Of a stretch of 42,889 nt of DNA, positions 7,040 to 15,424 are shown piece after piece. Source of the DNA: Chloroflexi bacterium UBA4736. GTDB taxonomy: Bacteria > Chloroflexota > Dormibacteria > Dormibacterales > Dormibacteraceae. How positions within the stretch are numbered: the stretch's first letter is position 1; each line of letters begins with the position of its first letter. A program made the translations under genes and the position numbers. Below the pieces are notes generated by a model. The model was not told where the DNA came from. It was given only the letters and a program-made list of their open reading frames with translations, and did no database searches. Location of the stretch: positions 1-42,889 of the forward strand of contig DHIW01000095.1 in NCBI GenBank assembly GCA_002404015.1, written 5' to 3'.

Positions 7040-10000
7040 CTACGCCGTCGCGGCCGCTGCGCGCCGCGCCGGTGCGATGTCCTGCAGGCGGACGGAAACC
7101 AGGTGCGAGGAGCCGCTCTCGTCCAGGTGAACGCCGTACAGGATGCCCGCGCTGGCCATGGTCATGTGGTTGTGCGTTATGACCAGGAACTGGCGGGTTC
7201 GGCCCAGCCGCTGCAGCACCTCCCCGAAGCGGGCGACGTTGGCGTCGTCCAGCGCAGCGTCGACCTCGTCCAGGATCGTGAAGGCGGCCGGGTTGACCTC
7301 CTGAAGGGCCAGCACGAGGGCGAGCGCGGTGAGCGAGCGCTCGCCTGAGCTGAGGAGCGTGACGTTCTGCAGGCGCTTGCGCGGCGGCTGGACCAGGATC
7401 TCCACCCCGCTCCGGGGCCCGTCCTCGCCGGGGGTGTGGCGGAGGGTGGCCCTGCCCCCGGCGGTCAACTCCTCGAAGTACTCCTGGAAGTTGACCGCGA
7501 CCGCTCCGAAGACCGCGTCATAGCGGCCCTCCTCCTCCTCTCTCAGGCGGCCGATCAGGTCCTCTAGGTCGGCGCGCGCGGCGGCGATGTCCGCCAGCTG
7601 GCTGGCCAGCGTCCCGTAGCGCTCCTCCAGCTCGGCGCACTCGCTCTCCGCGAGCGGGTTGGTGGGCCCTATCTCCTCCATCCGGCGCTCCAGCTGGCGC
7701 ATCTCACGCTCGCGCGCCTTGCCGCCAGGCACTTCCTCGGGCGCCATGCCTTCGGGCATGCGGGTCCGGAGCTCCTCCATCCGGGCGGCGGCCAGCTCAG
7801 CCTCGCGTCTGCTGAGACCGAGGTGCCCCTCCAGGGTGCCCGCTTTCAGCCGGGCGTCCACGCGGGTCTCCTCCAGGTTGACCAGGCGGCGGGCCGCCGC
7901 GGCCAGCTCAGCCTCCTCCTCGGGCGACTCCTGCTCGGCTTCGGCGAGCCGGCCGCGGGACGCTTCCACGACCGCCCGCAGACCCGGCAGCGACTCGGCG
8001 ACCAGGTCAGCCTGGTGGGCCGCGTGCTCGGCGCGCTGCCCGCGCTCGGCCCGAGCCCGCTCGATCCGGGCCAGGTCGGAGTCAACCGCCGCCAGCTGGC
8101 GCTCGAGGTCGCCCGCCCGCTCCCGCCAGCGTACCCGCTCCAGCTCGAGGCGGCGAACCTCGGCTCGCTGATCGGCCAGCAGGCGTTCGTGCTCGCCCAG
8201 GGCGCCGGCCAGGCCCTCGGCGGCCGCCTCCGCCTGCGCAGCTGCCGCCTCCAGCCCCGGCAGCTGGCCAGCGTCCGCCTGCTCGGCGACCTGGGCGGCG
8301 GCGAGCTGGCCCGCGGTGTCATCGAGGCGGGCCTTCTGGGCGACCGCCGAGCGCAGCTCGCCCAGGCGCTGCTCGGCGGTGCGCGCCGCCTGGTCGGCCG
8401 CCTCGGAACCGGCCGCCAGCGGAGCCAGGCTGTCCATGAGATCGGCTAGCTGCCGGCGGCGGGCGGCGATCCGGACCCGAGGGTCGCTGCCCGCCCGCAC
8501 CAGGCCAGGCGCGCTATAGACCCCCTCTGCCGTGACGTCGCGGCCGACGACGACACCGCCGAGGAGGGCTGCCGCCAGCCGCTCGAAGCCGGGCTCGCAG
8601 GCCACGCGACCGGCCAGCGAACCCGGCTCAGCCTCCGTTGAGGCCCTCGACGAGGGCTCCGGGTACAGCACTGTGGCCTGGCTGGGGCTGGCCTGGGCCG
8701 CGGCCAGCGCCGACCTCCGGTCGGGGGCGGCCCAGGCGTCCACGAGCGGGCCCAGCACGGCGGCCAGCGCCGCCTCGAAGCCCGGCTTGGCGACCAGGAC
8801 GTCGCCGACGCGCTGCAGGCCGCCGGCCGGCGCCGGACGAAGCGCGTCGAGGCCGTCCAGCTCCGCCCGCAGGCGGGCCAGCTCGGAGGCCGCGTCGGCC
8901 GCCGCCCGGGCCCCCTGGCGAGCCTCCCCGGCGGCGACTTCGGCGGCCGGTAGCTCCCTCTCGGCCGGCTCGACCTGGGCGCGCAGGCGGTCCAGGCTCT
9001 CCTCGAGGAGCTGGCGGCGGGTCCGCGCCGAGGCCAATGCGCCCTGGGCGGCGACCATCTTCCGGCGGGCCTGATCCGCCGCCTTGCGGGCCTCTCGAGC
9101 CTGGCCGGCGTCGGGCGCCGGCGGCTCGTCCGGCGGTGCGGGCACGCTCGCCAGCCGGCCCTGGGCGTTGGCGTGCTCGCCCGCCAGTTGGGTCCGCAGC
9201 GCGCCGGCCGCGCCGGCTCGCGCCACCAGGTCCCGCTCCTCGACCGCGGCCGCCGCCGCCAGCGCGGCATGGTTGCGGCTGCGCTCCTCGGCCATCGCCA
9301 GGTCGTGGTCGGCCGCCGACAGCTCGAGGCGGTAGCCGCCGATGGTGCGCTGGCGCTGGAGACGGCGGTCCTGGGCCGACTGCAGCTCCTCGCGGCAGCG
9401 CCGGAACTCCTCGTCGGCGGCGTCCGCCTGGGCGACAGCGTCGGCGAGGCGGCGCTCGAGGGAGGCGGCCTGCGAGGTGGCGCGCCGGTGTGCGTCACGG
9501 GCCTCCCGCCACTCCTCCCAGACGATGCTGCCCTTCAGGACGTCGAGCCGGCGCCGGGCCAGGTCCGCCTCGCGGGCGGCGGCCGCCTGCGCGCGCAGGA
9601 CCTCCAGGCGGGGCTCGATCTCGGTCCTCAGGTCCTCCAGCCGGACCAGGTTGCCCGCCAGCTCCCTCAGCCGGCCGGCGGCCTCCGAGCGCTTGGCCTT
9701 CACGGCGCGCACCTGGGCCGCCTCCTCGATCAGAAGCCGGCGCTGCTCGGGCCCGGCGCTGATGAGGCCCTCGATGTCGCGCTGGTCGACGATCGCGTAG
9801 GAATCGGTGGTGAGCCCGGTCGACGCCAGCAGCTCCATCAGGTCGCGGCGGCGGACGCGGCTGCCGTTCAGGAAGTAGTCGCTCTGGCCGCTGCGGTCCA
9901 CCCGGCGGCGGATCGCGACCTCTGCGTAGTCGACCGGCAGCCGGCGGTCGCTGTTGTCGATCAGGACGGTGACCTCGGCGACTGCGGCCCGGGGCCGGCG

Positions 10001-10210
10001 CTCACCGCCGGCGTAGATGACCTCCTCCATCTTCTTGCCGCGGAGGTCTCTGGCCTGGGTCTCGCCGAGGACCCACTTGAAAGCGTCGACCGTGTTGCTC
10101 TTGCCGGATCCGTTGGGGCCCACGATGGCAGTGACGCCGCCCTCGAACCCGATCTCGGTCTGGCGGGCGAACGTTTTGAAACCGGAGAGCGTGATCGAGC
10201 GCAGGTACAC
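7040..10210 (-). CDS. smc: Chromosome segregation protein SMC
   Basis: 1,056 aa, somewhat shorter than the usual 1,150-1,190. The N-terminal ATPase half has Walker A GPNGSGKSN (31-39). Long Ala/Arg/Glu-rich coiled coils flank a hinge at about 460-590 (VGDVLVAKPGFEAALAAVLG onward). The C-terminal half has signature LSSGERSL and Walker B TILDEVDAALDD, then a D-loop region. The ABC signature usually reads LSGGE, so the Ser is a mild variant. SMC compacts and segregates chromosomes with ScpA/ScpB. Start GTG 10210 follows a TANNNT box by 10 nt. It lies 48 nt after rnc, as in many Gram-positive chromosomes. Confidence 0.96.
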   Translation of the reverse strand: MYLRSITLSGFKTFARQTEIGFEGGVTAIVGPNGSGKSNTVDAFKWVLGETQARDLRGKKMEEVIYAGGERRPRAAVAEVTVLIDNSDRRLPVDYAEVAIRRRVDRSGQSDYFLNGSRVRRRDLMELLASTGLTTDSYAIVDQRDIEGLISAGPEQRRLLIEEAAQVRAVKAKRSEAAGRLRELAGNLVRLEDLRTEIEPRLEVLRAQAAAAREADLARRRLDVLKGSIVWEEWREARDAHRRATSQAASLERRLADAVAQADAADEEFRRCREELQSAQDRRLQRQRTIGGYRLELSAADHDLAMAEERSRNHAALAAAAAVEERDLVARAGAAGALRTQLAGEHANAQGRLASVPAPPDEPPAPDAGQAREARKAADQARRKMVAAQGALASARTRRQLLEESLDRLRAQVEPAERELPAAEVAAGEARQGARAAADAASELARLRAELDGLDALRPAPAGGLQRVGDVLVAKPGFEAALAAVLGPLVDAWAAPDRRSALAAAQASPSQATVLYPEPSSRASTEAEPGSLAGRVACEPGFERLAAALLGGVVVGRDVTAEGVYSAPGLVRAGSDPRVRIAARRRQLADLMDSLAPLAAGSEAADQAARTAEQRLGELRSAVAQKARLDDTAGQLAAAQVAEQADAGQLPGLEAAAAQAEAAAEGLAGALGEHERLLADQRAEVRRLELERVRWRERAGDLERQLAAVDSDLARIERARAERGQRAEHAAHQADLVAESLPGLRAVVEASRGRLAEAEQESPEEEAELAAAARRLVNLEETRVDARLKAGTLEGHLGLSRREAELAAARMEELRTRMPEGMAPEEVPGGKAREREMRQLERRMEEIGPTNPLAESECAELEERYGTLASQLADIAAARADLEDLIGRLREEEEGRYDAVFGAVAVNFQEYFEELTAGGRATLRHTPGEDGPRSGVEILVQPPRKRLQNVTLLSSGERSLTALALVLALQEVNPAAFTILDEVDAALDDANVARFGEVLQRLGRTRQFLVITHNHMTMASAGILYGVHLDESGSSHLVSVRLQDIAPARRAAAATA

Positions 10211-10220
10211 GGTTCGGGGC

Positions 10221-10226
10221 AGGTTA
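10221..10226 (-). promoter_or_regulatory. TANNNT -10 box (TAACCT) before smc
   Basis: TAACCT ends 10 nt before the GTG of smc, in the rnc-smc gap. It suits a leaderless or very short-leader internal promoter. There is no ribosome binding site here. Confidence 0.4.
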
Positions 10227-10258
10227 CCAGATGTGGTGGCCGCGGGCCAGCGTGGACG

Positions 10259-11341
10259 CTAGATGGAGCCGGTAGGCGCCTCGGAAGTCTCCTCACGGGT
10301 CGTGGCAGGCGCTGGCTTCGCGGCGGGCTGCTCGAAGGGATTGGGCTCGTTGAGAGGCTGAAAGGCGAGCGGTGCAACCGAGGCCGCCGGCCGCTCAGCT
10401 GGAGTCTCCGGGGGCGGCGGTAGCGCCGGCTCGGGCTCGGGCTCGGCGACTGCCGGCTCGGGCGTCGCTTCCGGCTCGGGCACGGGCGCCGGCGCCGGCT
10501 CCGCAACCTCGGCGGCCTCTGCCCCCGCGGCCGCCGCGGCCGCCGGCTGGGGCTCGGCCAGCACGTCGGCAGGCGGCCTCGGTTCTGGCTTGGCACGCTG
10601 CCGGGCGCGGCGGCTGATCTCGGCCAGGGCGTTCTTGGCGGCCTCCTGCTCAGCCGCCTGCTTGGTGCTGCCGTGGCCGGTGCCGAGGGCGTCCGGGCCG
10701 GCGAACACCACCGCCGTGTACTCGCGGACCCTGCCGCCGCGAGCCGCCGCGTGGTCGTAGTAGGGGGTCTGGCCGTAGCGCTCCTGGACGACCTGCTGCA
10801 GCCGGCCCTTGTGGTTCTCGTCGCTCACCAGCTCGGGCATCGCCCGGAAGCGATCGAGGTAGAAGTGGTAGGCGGCGTCATAGCCGGCGTCGAGGAAGAT
10901 CGCCCCAAGGATCGCCTCGAAGGCGTTGGCGAGCAGGGACTTGAGATTCCGGCCGCCGCCCTTGGCGATGCCCTTGCCCAGGTAGAGGTGGTTGCCCACC
11001 CCCAGCTCCTCGGACAGCTGCGCCAGCGTGTTGGTATTGACCATCGCCGAGCGGACCTGCGTCATCTCACCCTCGTTGGCGCCGGGCCGGTGCTTGTACA
11101 GGTACTCGGCAGTGATCAGCTGGAGCACTGCGTCGCCCAGGTACTCCAGGCGCTCGTTGTCGCGGGGCGAGACGTGGGGGCTCTCGTTGGCGAAGGAGCT
11201 GTGGGTCAGCGCCTCCTGTAGAAGAGTCGGATCACGAAATGCGATCCCGATCGTCTGCTGGATCTCGTCCAGGCTGCCCCCTGGGATCTGTGGGTCCTGG
11301 ACGATCCGGCGGCGGCCGCCGGCGCTGCCCGTTTTGGCTAT
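10259..11341 (-). CDS. rnc: Ribonuclease III with long acidic Pro/Ala/Glu tail
   Basis: About 360 aa. The RNase III domain carries signature [12 protein letters not shown] (about 62-73) and a second acidic motif ([15 protein letters not shown]). A double-stranded-RNA-binding domain follows (about 180-250, ending with the [16 protein letters not shown] helix). About 110 further residues are a disordered-looking tail rich in Pro, Ala and Glu, absent from typical RNase III (about 230 aa). It processes rRNA precursors and dsRNA. No ATG, GTG or TTG precedes the conserved N-terminus after acpP. The best start is ATA 11339-11341, overlapping the acpP stop (ATAG), with AGGAG 11 nt upstream. The alternative is a start far inside acpP. 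Confidence 0.92.
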   Translation of the reverse strand: MAKTGSAGGRRRIVQDPQIPGGSLDEIQQTIGIAFRDPTLLQEALTHSSFANESPHVSPRDNERLEYLGDAVLQLITAEYLYKHRPGANEGEMTQVRSAMVNTNTLAQLSEELGVGNHLYLGKGIAKGGGRNLKSLLANAFEAILGAIFLDAGYDAAYHFYLDRFRAMPELVSDENHKGRLQQVVQERYGQTPYYDHAAARGGRVREYTAVVFAGPDALGTGHGSTKQAAEQEAAKNALAEISRRARQRAKPEPRPPADVLAEPQPAAAAAAGAEAAEVAEPAPAPVPEPEATPEPAVAEPEPEPALPPPPETPAERPAASVAPLAFQPLNEPNPFEQPAAKPAPATTREETSEAPTGSI

Positions 11342-11586
11342 GAGCCGGACTTCTCCTGGATGTACTCCCAGGCCTGGCCCACCGTCGTGATCTTCTCCGC
11401 GTCCTCGTCGGGGATCTCGAGCCCGGTGTTCTCTTCGAAGGCGTAGATCAACTCGACGAGATCCAGAGAGTCGGCGTTGAGGTCCTCCTGGAAGGACGCG
11501 TCCATCGTCACCTGCTCGGGCTCGCAGCCCAGGCGCTCGACGATGATGTTCTTGAAGTCCTCGAAGCTGATTTTCTGGCTGTCCAA
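11338..11586 (-). CDS. acpP: Acyl carrier protein
   Basis: 82 aa, the normal length. TTG 11586 is the start, with GGAGGG 6 nt upstream. The 4'-phosphopantetheine attachment motif [12 protein letters not shown] puts the modified Ser at residue 40. The protein is acidic and helical. It carries growing fatty acyl chains. It lies between fabD and rnc, the standard order in Gram-positive fatty-acid clusters. Confidence 0.96.
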   Translation of the reverse strand: MDSQKISFEDFKNIIVERLGCEPEQVTMDASFQEDLNADSLDLVELIYAFEENTGLEIPDEDAEKITTVGQAWEYIQEKSGS

Positions 11587-11618
11587 ATTGCGCCCTCCGA
11601 TATTGCCGTGATCGGGGT

Positions 11619-12536
11619 CTACTGTACCAGCGGCAGGTCGGCGATCGCGGCCGGGCTGGAGATCGGCGAGGCGGTGGCACCCGGAGCCAGCTCGCGCATC
11701 ATGCCGCTCAGCGCGCGTCGCGGGCCCAGCTCGTAGAAGGTGTCGCAGCCCAGCTCGACCAGCCTGTGCACGCCGTCGGCCCATCGCACGGGTGAGCTGA
11801 GCTGGCGCTGGAGCGCGACGCCGATGGCCGACGGGTCCTCGTACGGCTCGGCCGTCAGGTTGGCGACGACGGGGAACTGGGGCGCGCGCCACTCGACCAT
11901 GTCCAATCGGCTGCGCAGCACGTCGCCGGCCGGCTCCATGAGGGGGGTGTGGAAGGCTGCCGCCACGTTCAGGGGCAGCACCCGCTTGGCGCCCGCCTGC
12001 TGCAGGCGCTCGGTGGCCCGCTCCAGGCCGGCCATCGTGCCCCCGATCACGGTCTGGGTGGGGGTGTTGAAGTTGGCGGGCCAGACGTCGTGGACCCCGA
12101 TCAGGGCGGTGTCGATCTCCTTGGCCGAGATGCCGAGGACGGCGATCATCGAGCTGGTTCCGGGCGGCGCCGCCTCGGCCATGGCGCGGCCGCGCTCGAC
12201 CACCGTCGTGACAGCTTCCTCGGGCGAGATGGCGCCGGCCACGCAGAGGGCCGTGTACTCGCCCACCGAGTGCCCGGCGCCGGCGCCCGCCTGGATGCCC
12301 CGGCGCTTTGCGAGCAGGGCCAGGCCGACGCCCACGAAGAGGAGCGCGGGCTGGGCGTTGGTGGTCAGCTTGAGCTCCTCCTCATCCGCCTCGGTCAGAA
12401 GCCGCCCCAGGTCGATCCCAGCCGCCTCAGAACAGCGAGCCGCCAGCGCGGCGACCTCCGCGTCCTGCAGCAGCTCGGCCCCCATCCCAGCCTGCTGAGA
12501 CCCCTGGCCAGGAAAGAGAAAGGCGATCTTGGCCAT
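11619..12536 (-). CDS. fabD: Malonyl-CoA:ACP transacylase
   Basis: 305 aa. N-terminal [14 protein letters not shown] forms the oxyanion loop, [10 protein letters not shown] holds the catalytic Ser, and AAAFHTPLM holds the catalytic His. It transfers malonyl from CoA to the acyl carrier protein encoded 32 nt downstream. ATG 12536 has no ribosome binding site but sits 7 nt after TAGGCT, consistent with a leaderless mRNA. Divergent from rpmF. Confidence 0.96.
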   Translation of the reverse strand: MAKIAFLFPGQGSQQAGMGAELLQDAEVAALAARCSEAAGIDLGRLLTEADEEELKLTTNAQPALLFVGVGLALLAKRRGIQAGAGAGHSVGEYTALCVAGAISPEEAVTTVVERGRAMAEAAPPGTSSMIAVLGISAKEIDTALIGVHDVWPANFNTPTQTVIGGTMAGLERATERLQQAGAKRVLPLNVAAAFHTPLMEPAGDVLRSRLDMVEWRAPQFPVVANLTAEPYEDPSAIGVALQRQLSSPVRWADGVHRLVELGCDTFYELGPRRALSGMMRELAPGATASPISSPAAIADLPLVQ

Positions 12537-12543
12537 CCAACTA

Positions 12544-12549
12544 AGCCTA
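12544..12549 (-). promoter_or_regulatory. TANNNT -10 box (TAGGCT) before fabD
   Basis: TAGGCT ends exactly 7 nt before the fabD ATG, the spacing that puts transcription start on the start codon. Likely drives fabD-acpP-rnc as a leaderless transcript. Confidence 0.5.
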
Positions 12550-12570
12550 AATCCCAGCGCCGCCCGTAAG

Positions 12571-12684
12571 GCCTGGCTCCGCCAGGCGGATTGAGTTGAA
12601 AAATCGAATCGCGCACCAACCCGGCACGAAACCAAGGGAAGGGGGCACGCGGGGGGAACCGCAGGTTCCAGCCCGCGACCTTTG
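12571..12684 (+). repeat. Structured intergenic element, copy A
   Basis: One of two related elements in the window (the other is 27539-27653). Hairpin 1 is GCCTGGC-TCC-GCCAGGC, a perfect 7-bp stem with a 3-nt loop. A conserved core follows, including AAATCGAATCGCGCACCA. Hairpin 2 (12648-12677) pairs CGC, GGG and GGAACC around a GCA loop with GGTTCC, CCC and GCG, with small bulges. It lies in the fabD/rpmF divergent gap, ending about 17 nt before the rpmF ATG. The strand is chosen only because both copies precede a plus-strand gene; it could be an RNA, a protein-binding site or a mobile palindromic repeat. Confidence 0.6.
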
Positions 12685-12685
12685 G

Positions 12686-12691
12686 TAAACT
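12686..12691 (+). promoter_or_regulatory. TANNNT -10 box (TAAACT) before rpmF
   Basis: TAAACT ends 10 nt before the rpmF ATG and abuts the 3' end of structured element A. No ribosome binding site is visible, so a very short leader is likely. Confidence 0.45.
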
Positions 12692-12701
12692 CCCTTCGCG
12701 C

Positions 12702-12878
12702 ATGGGTCTTCCGAAGGTCAAGCTATCGAAGGGGCGCAAAGGGCGCCGCCGCTCCCACCTGGCGCTGGCGCTCGTCCAGCTCCAGCCCTGTCCCCAGTGC
12801 AAGAAGCCGCACCGCCCGCACAACGTGTGCACGAACTGCGGGTACTACGCGGGGCGTGAGGTCCTCAAGACCGACTGA
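12702..12878 (+). CDS. rpmF: 50S ribosomal protein L32
   Basis: 58 aa. N-terminal MGLPKVKLSKGRKGRRRSH is the usual basic extension. CPQC and CTNC form the four-cysteine zinc site of the zinc-binding L32 type. GYYAGREVL closes the protein. Part of the 50S subunit. Transcribed opposite to its neighbours, between fabD and the DivIVA-like gene. The common DUF177 partner gene upstream of rpmF is absent; element A occupies that position. Confidence 0.93.
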   Translation: MGLPKVKLSKGRKGRRRSHLALALVQLQPCPQCKKPHRPHNVCTNCGYYAGREVLKTD

Positions 12879-12905
12879 GATCTCGGGGGCTGTTCAGCCG
12901 CGTGG

Positions 12906-13403
12906 CTAAAGGCGGGCTTCGGCCTCCTGGGCGCCCTCGGCCTCCGGCTCCTCCACCGGCACGCTCGTCTGCAGCGACTCCACCCCCCGCTTGACCGTCG
13001 CCAGAGTGCGCGACAGGTGCGCCTCCAACTGCTGGAGCTGCTCCAGGGCGTAGACCTCCGCCTCCCGGATGATCTGGTCGGAGCGGGCCTGGGCCTCGCG
13101 CACGGTCTGCGCCGACTGCCGCTCCGCGCGGCGCAGGACCTCGTGGTCGGTGACCGCCTCCTCCGCCCGCTCGTTGGCCTTCGACATGATGCGGGCGGCC
13201 TCGCCGTGAGCCTCCGAGATCAGGCGCTGCTGCTCCTGGACGGTCCAGTTGGCCTGCTTGATCTCCTCCGGCAGGTTGAACCGCAGCTGGTCGATGAGGT
13301 CCATCACCTCGTCCTCGTCGATCATCACCTGGCTCGAGAAAGGCACGTGCCGAGCGTGATGGACCAGGTACTCCAGGCGGTCGAGGATCTCGTCGACCTT
13401 TAT
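12906..13403 (-). CDS. DivIVA/V-ATPase-G-like coiled-coil protein
   Basis: About 165 aa if started at ATA 13403, or 146 aa from GTG 13346. Conserved-looking sequence (KVDEILDRLEYLVHHARHVPF) continues upstream of the GTG to the coaD stop, where ATA overlaps it (ATAA) with AAGGAG 8 nt before. The GTG has no ribosome binding site. The body is a long charged coiled coil (about residues 45-145, many Ala/Glu/Arg/Gln heptads) with an acidic tail. Similar proteins in Actinomycetota and Chloroflexota are called ATP synthase B-like or DivIVA-like and sit near coaD; their role is unproven, possibly cell-pole or division scaffolding. Confidence 0.75.
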   Translation of the reverse strand: MKVDEILDRLEYLVHHARHVPFSSQVMIDEDEVMDLIDQLRFNLPEEIKQANWTVQEQQRLISEAHGEAARIMSKANERAEEAVTDHEVLRRAERQSAQTVREAQARSDQIIREAEVYALEQLQQLEAHLSRTLATVKRGVESLQTSVPVEEPEAEGAQEAEARL

Positions 13404-13885
13404 CGGAACTTCTCCTTCAATCGCTCCGCGACCACGGGCGGGACGAACTCGCTGACGTCGCGGCCGTAGCCGGCGATGTCCTTGAGGATACTTGAGGACA
13501 CGAAGATGTGAGCGAAGCTCGACATCAGGAACACAGTGTGCACGTCGGGCGCCAGCTTGCGGTTCATCAGCGCCTGCTGCAGCTCGGCGTCGAAATCCGA
13601 GTACGCGCGGAGCCCCTTGATCAAGGTCTTCGCCCCCCTCGTCCGCGCGTAGTCGACCGTCAGCCCCCGATAGGTGTCCACCTCGGCCCCGACTCGCCCG
13701 GCCAGCGCCTCCTGGATCATCTCGACGCGCTCCGGGACGGAGAAGAGCGGCGCCCGCTTCTCGGGGTTGGCGGCGACCGCCACGATGACCCCGTCGAAGA
13801 TCCCCAGCGCCCGGTCCACGACGTCCAGGTGGCCGTTCGTGAAGGGGTCGAAGCTGCCCGGATAGACCGCGACCTTCTCGCTCAT
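13400..13885 (-). CDS. coaD: Phosphopantetheine adenylyltransferase
   Basis: 161 aa, the usual length. AVYPGSFDPFTNGHLDVV contains the nucleotidyltransferase (T/H)xGH motif (TNGH); VSSSILKDIAGYG near the end matches the family's SSS-x-(I/V) loop. Converts 4'-phosphopantetheine and ATP to dephospho-CoA, the penultimate step of CoA synthesis. ATG 13885 overlaps the rsmD stop (ATGA). rsmD-coaD is a very common bacterial pair. Confidence 0.96.
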   Translation of the reverse strand: MSEKVAVYPGSFDPFTNGHLDVVDRALGIFDGVIVAVAANPEKRAPLFSVPERVEMIQEALAGRVGAEVDTYRGLTVDYARTRGAKTLIKGLRAYSDFDAELQQALMNRKLAPDVHTVFLMSSFAHIFVSSSILKDIAGYGRDVSEFVPPVVAERLKEKFR

Positions 13886-14433
13886 CGGGCCCGAAGCACA
13901 GCCAGCGCGCTGTCGCCGTAGCGGCGCGAACGCAGCTCCTCGAGGCGGCTCAGCTCGGGCAGCGCCTGCCTGGGCGCGTGCTCGGCGACGACCAGCGTGC
14001 CGGAAGCGCAGAGGCGGTCGAGCAGCACCAGGGCACGCTCCAAGACCGGGTCATTGTAGGGCGGGTCGAGGAGGACCAGCCCCACTTCCCCCAGGCCGTG
14101 CTGCTGCGCCTCCAGCCAGCGGGTGGCCTCGGCCCGCGACACCCGCGCCCGGTCGAGGTAGCCGAGCGCCTCGAGGTTGCGCCTCAACACGCCCGCCACG
14201 GCCGCGTCGCGCTCGACGAAGGTCACGCGGGCCGCCCCCCGGGAGAGCGCCTCGATGCCGAGGGCGCCCGAGCCGGCAAAAAGGTCGATAGCCGAGACCT
14301 CCAGGACGGCGGTGCCGACCATGTTGAAGATCGCCTCCTTGAGAACGCCCTGGCTGGGCCGGATGCCCCTCGGCGTCAGCAGTCGGCGGCCGCCCTCGGC
14401 GCCGCCGTGGACGCGCAGGTTGCCGCTAGGCAT
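13882..14433 (-). CDS. rsmD: 16S rRNA (guanine966-N2)-methyltransferase
   Basis: 183 aa. The N-terminus (GNLRVHGGAEGGRRLLTPRG.RPSQGVLKEAIFNMV) is typical of RsmD. AIDLFAGSGALGIEALSRGA is the SAM-binding motif I, and LLDPPYND is the catalytic DPPY motif of amino-methyltransferases. Methylates G966 (E. coli numbering) of 16S rRNA. Its start overlaps the previous gene's stop by 8 nt and its stop overlaps coaD, so the three are one transcription unit. Confidence 0.95.
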   Translation of the reverse strand: MPSGNLRVHGGAEGGRRLLTPRGIRPSQGVLKEAIFNMVGTAVLEVSAIDLFAGSGALGIEALSRGAARVTFVERDAAVAGVLRRNLEALGYLDRARVSRAEATRWLEAQQHGLGEVGLVLLDPPYNDPVLERALVLLDRLCASGTLVVAEHAPRQALPELSRLEELRSRRYGDSALAVLRAR

Positions 14434-15424
14434 CGGGCGGCCGGTACAACCCCTCGCGGTAGTACCGCCATTCCGTGTCTTCGTGCCAGAAGAGGCCGGG
14501 CGCCGGGTCCTGGCCCGCGGCCCAGGCTTCCATCCGATCCCACGCCGCGGCGCCGTCGCGAGCGTAGTAGTGGAGGACGCGGACCCCGGGCAGGGTAACG
14601 CGCGCGAACCCCCGGGCTTCCGGTCCGAGAGCCTCGCCGAGCGAGTCCTCGATCTGGTTCAGCCGATCTGACTGCTCGTCGTTGGGCAGACCGCCGCCGG
14701 GGATCGGCAGGCGGGCCTCCAGGTGGTAGTCGTAGAACAGGTGGTCGATGCGCTTCAGTGCCTGGTTCACGGTGGCCGTGTAGGGCCGCCCGTCCGGGGC
14801 AGAGCCCCTGAATATGGCCCAGCGGGCTCCTGTCGACCGCTTGGCCAGCCACTCGACGGCCCGCCTCAGCTCAGCCAGCGGCATCGACTCCGGCGGCACG
14901 CTGCCCACGAAGTCGACAGTGCCCAGCCAGCGCTCCACCCCGTCCTCGCCCAGCGCGGCGTCCAGGAAGAGGAAGCCGGCCTGCCCGGGAAGTCCCTTGG
15001 GCATGCGCGCGAACTCCGGGTGGTGGAGGACGACGTCGAGCCGCTCCCTGGCCTCGTCCGGCGCGATATCGATGCGAGCCTCCTCGGCGTGCAGCTCGAA
15101 TCCGCCGATCGTCAGCTTGTCCTTTGCCGACGGCTGGCGCGCGGCGTGGAACTCCCAGGTGGCGTCGGCCGGCGGCGCGGCCAGCACCCAGGCTTCGCTG
15201 AAGGGGCGCAGGCGGAGGTCGCCAGCGCCCGACAGGCAGAGCTGGTTGGCGGCCCGGGTGCCGGGGGCGAGCTCCCACTGGAGGCCGGCGTGGATCGCCT
15301 GCACCCGGGGCGTGACCTGGGTGGGCAGCCCGCCAAGGTCGCCGGCCGCTATCGCGATCTCGATGTGGGACCGGGCGAACGGCCACCAGTCCCAGAACGC
15401 CTGGATCGCCTCGGGAGCGCTCAC
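14426..15424 (-). CDS. DUF695-like domain protein
   Basis: 332 aa, soluble. The C-terminal half (about 210-330: RIDHLFYDYHLEARLPIPGGGLPNDEQ..., LPGVRVLHYYARD, TEWRYYREGLYRP) resembles the DUF695 pattern: a phosphate-poor alpha/beta domain ending in a W-x-Y-Y-R strand. The N-terminal half (FWDWWPFARSHIEIAIAAGD...) may be a divergent duplicate or a DUF416-like domain. Function unknown. GTG 15424 overlaps the amidase stop (GTGA), so it is translated from the selD-amidase transcript. Confidence 0.75.
   Translation of the reverse strand: MSAPEAIQAFWDWWPFARSHIEIAIAAGDLGGLPTQVTPRVQAIHAGLQWELAPGTRAANQLCLSGAGDLRLRPFSEAWVLAAPPADATWEFHAARQPSAKDKLTIGGFELHAEEARIDIAPDEARERLDVVLHHPEFARMPKGLPGQAGFLFLDAALGEDGVERWLGTVDFVGSVPPESMPLAELRRAVEWLAKRSTGARWAIFRGSAPDGRPYTATVNQALKRIDHLFYDYHLEARLPIPGGGLPNDEQSDRLNQIEDSLGEALGPEARGFARVTLPGVRVLHYYARDGAAAWDRMEAWAAGQDPAPGLFWHEDTEWRYYREGLYRPPDA

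Noticed and set aside
8638..10423. Long plus-strand frames opposite smc
   Set aside because: Pro/Arg-rich shadow frames typical of GC-rich DNA; smc motifs fix the coding strand as minus.
11589..11892. Long extension upstream of acpP
   Set aside because: It reads through fabD in the wrong frame; TTG 11586 with GGAGGG is the real start.
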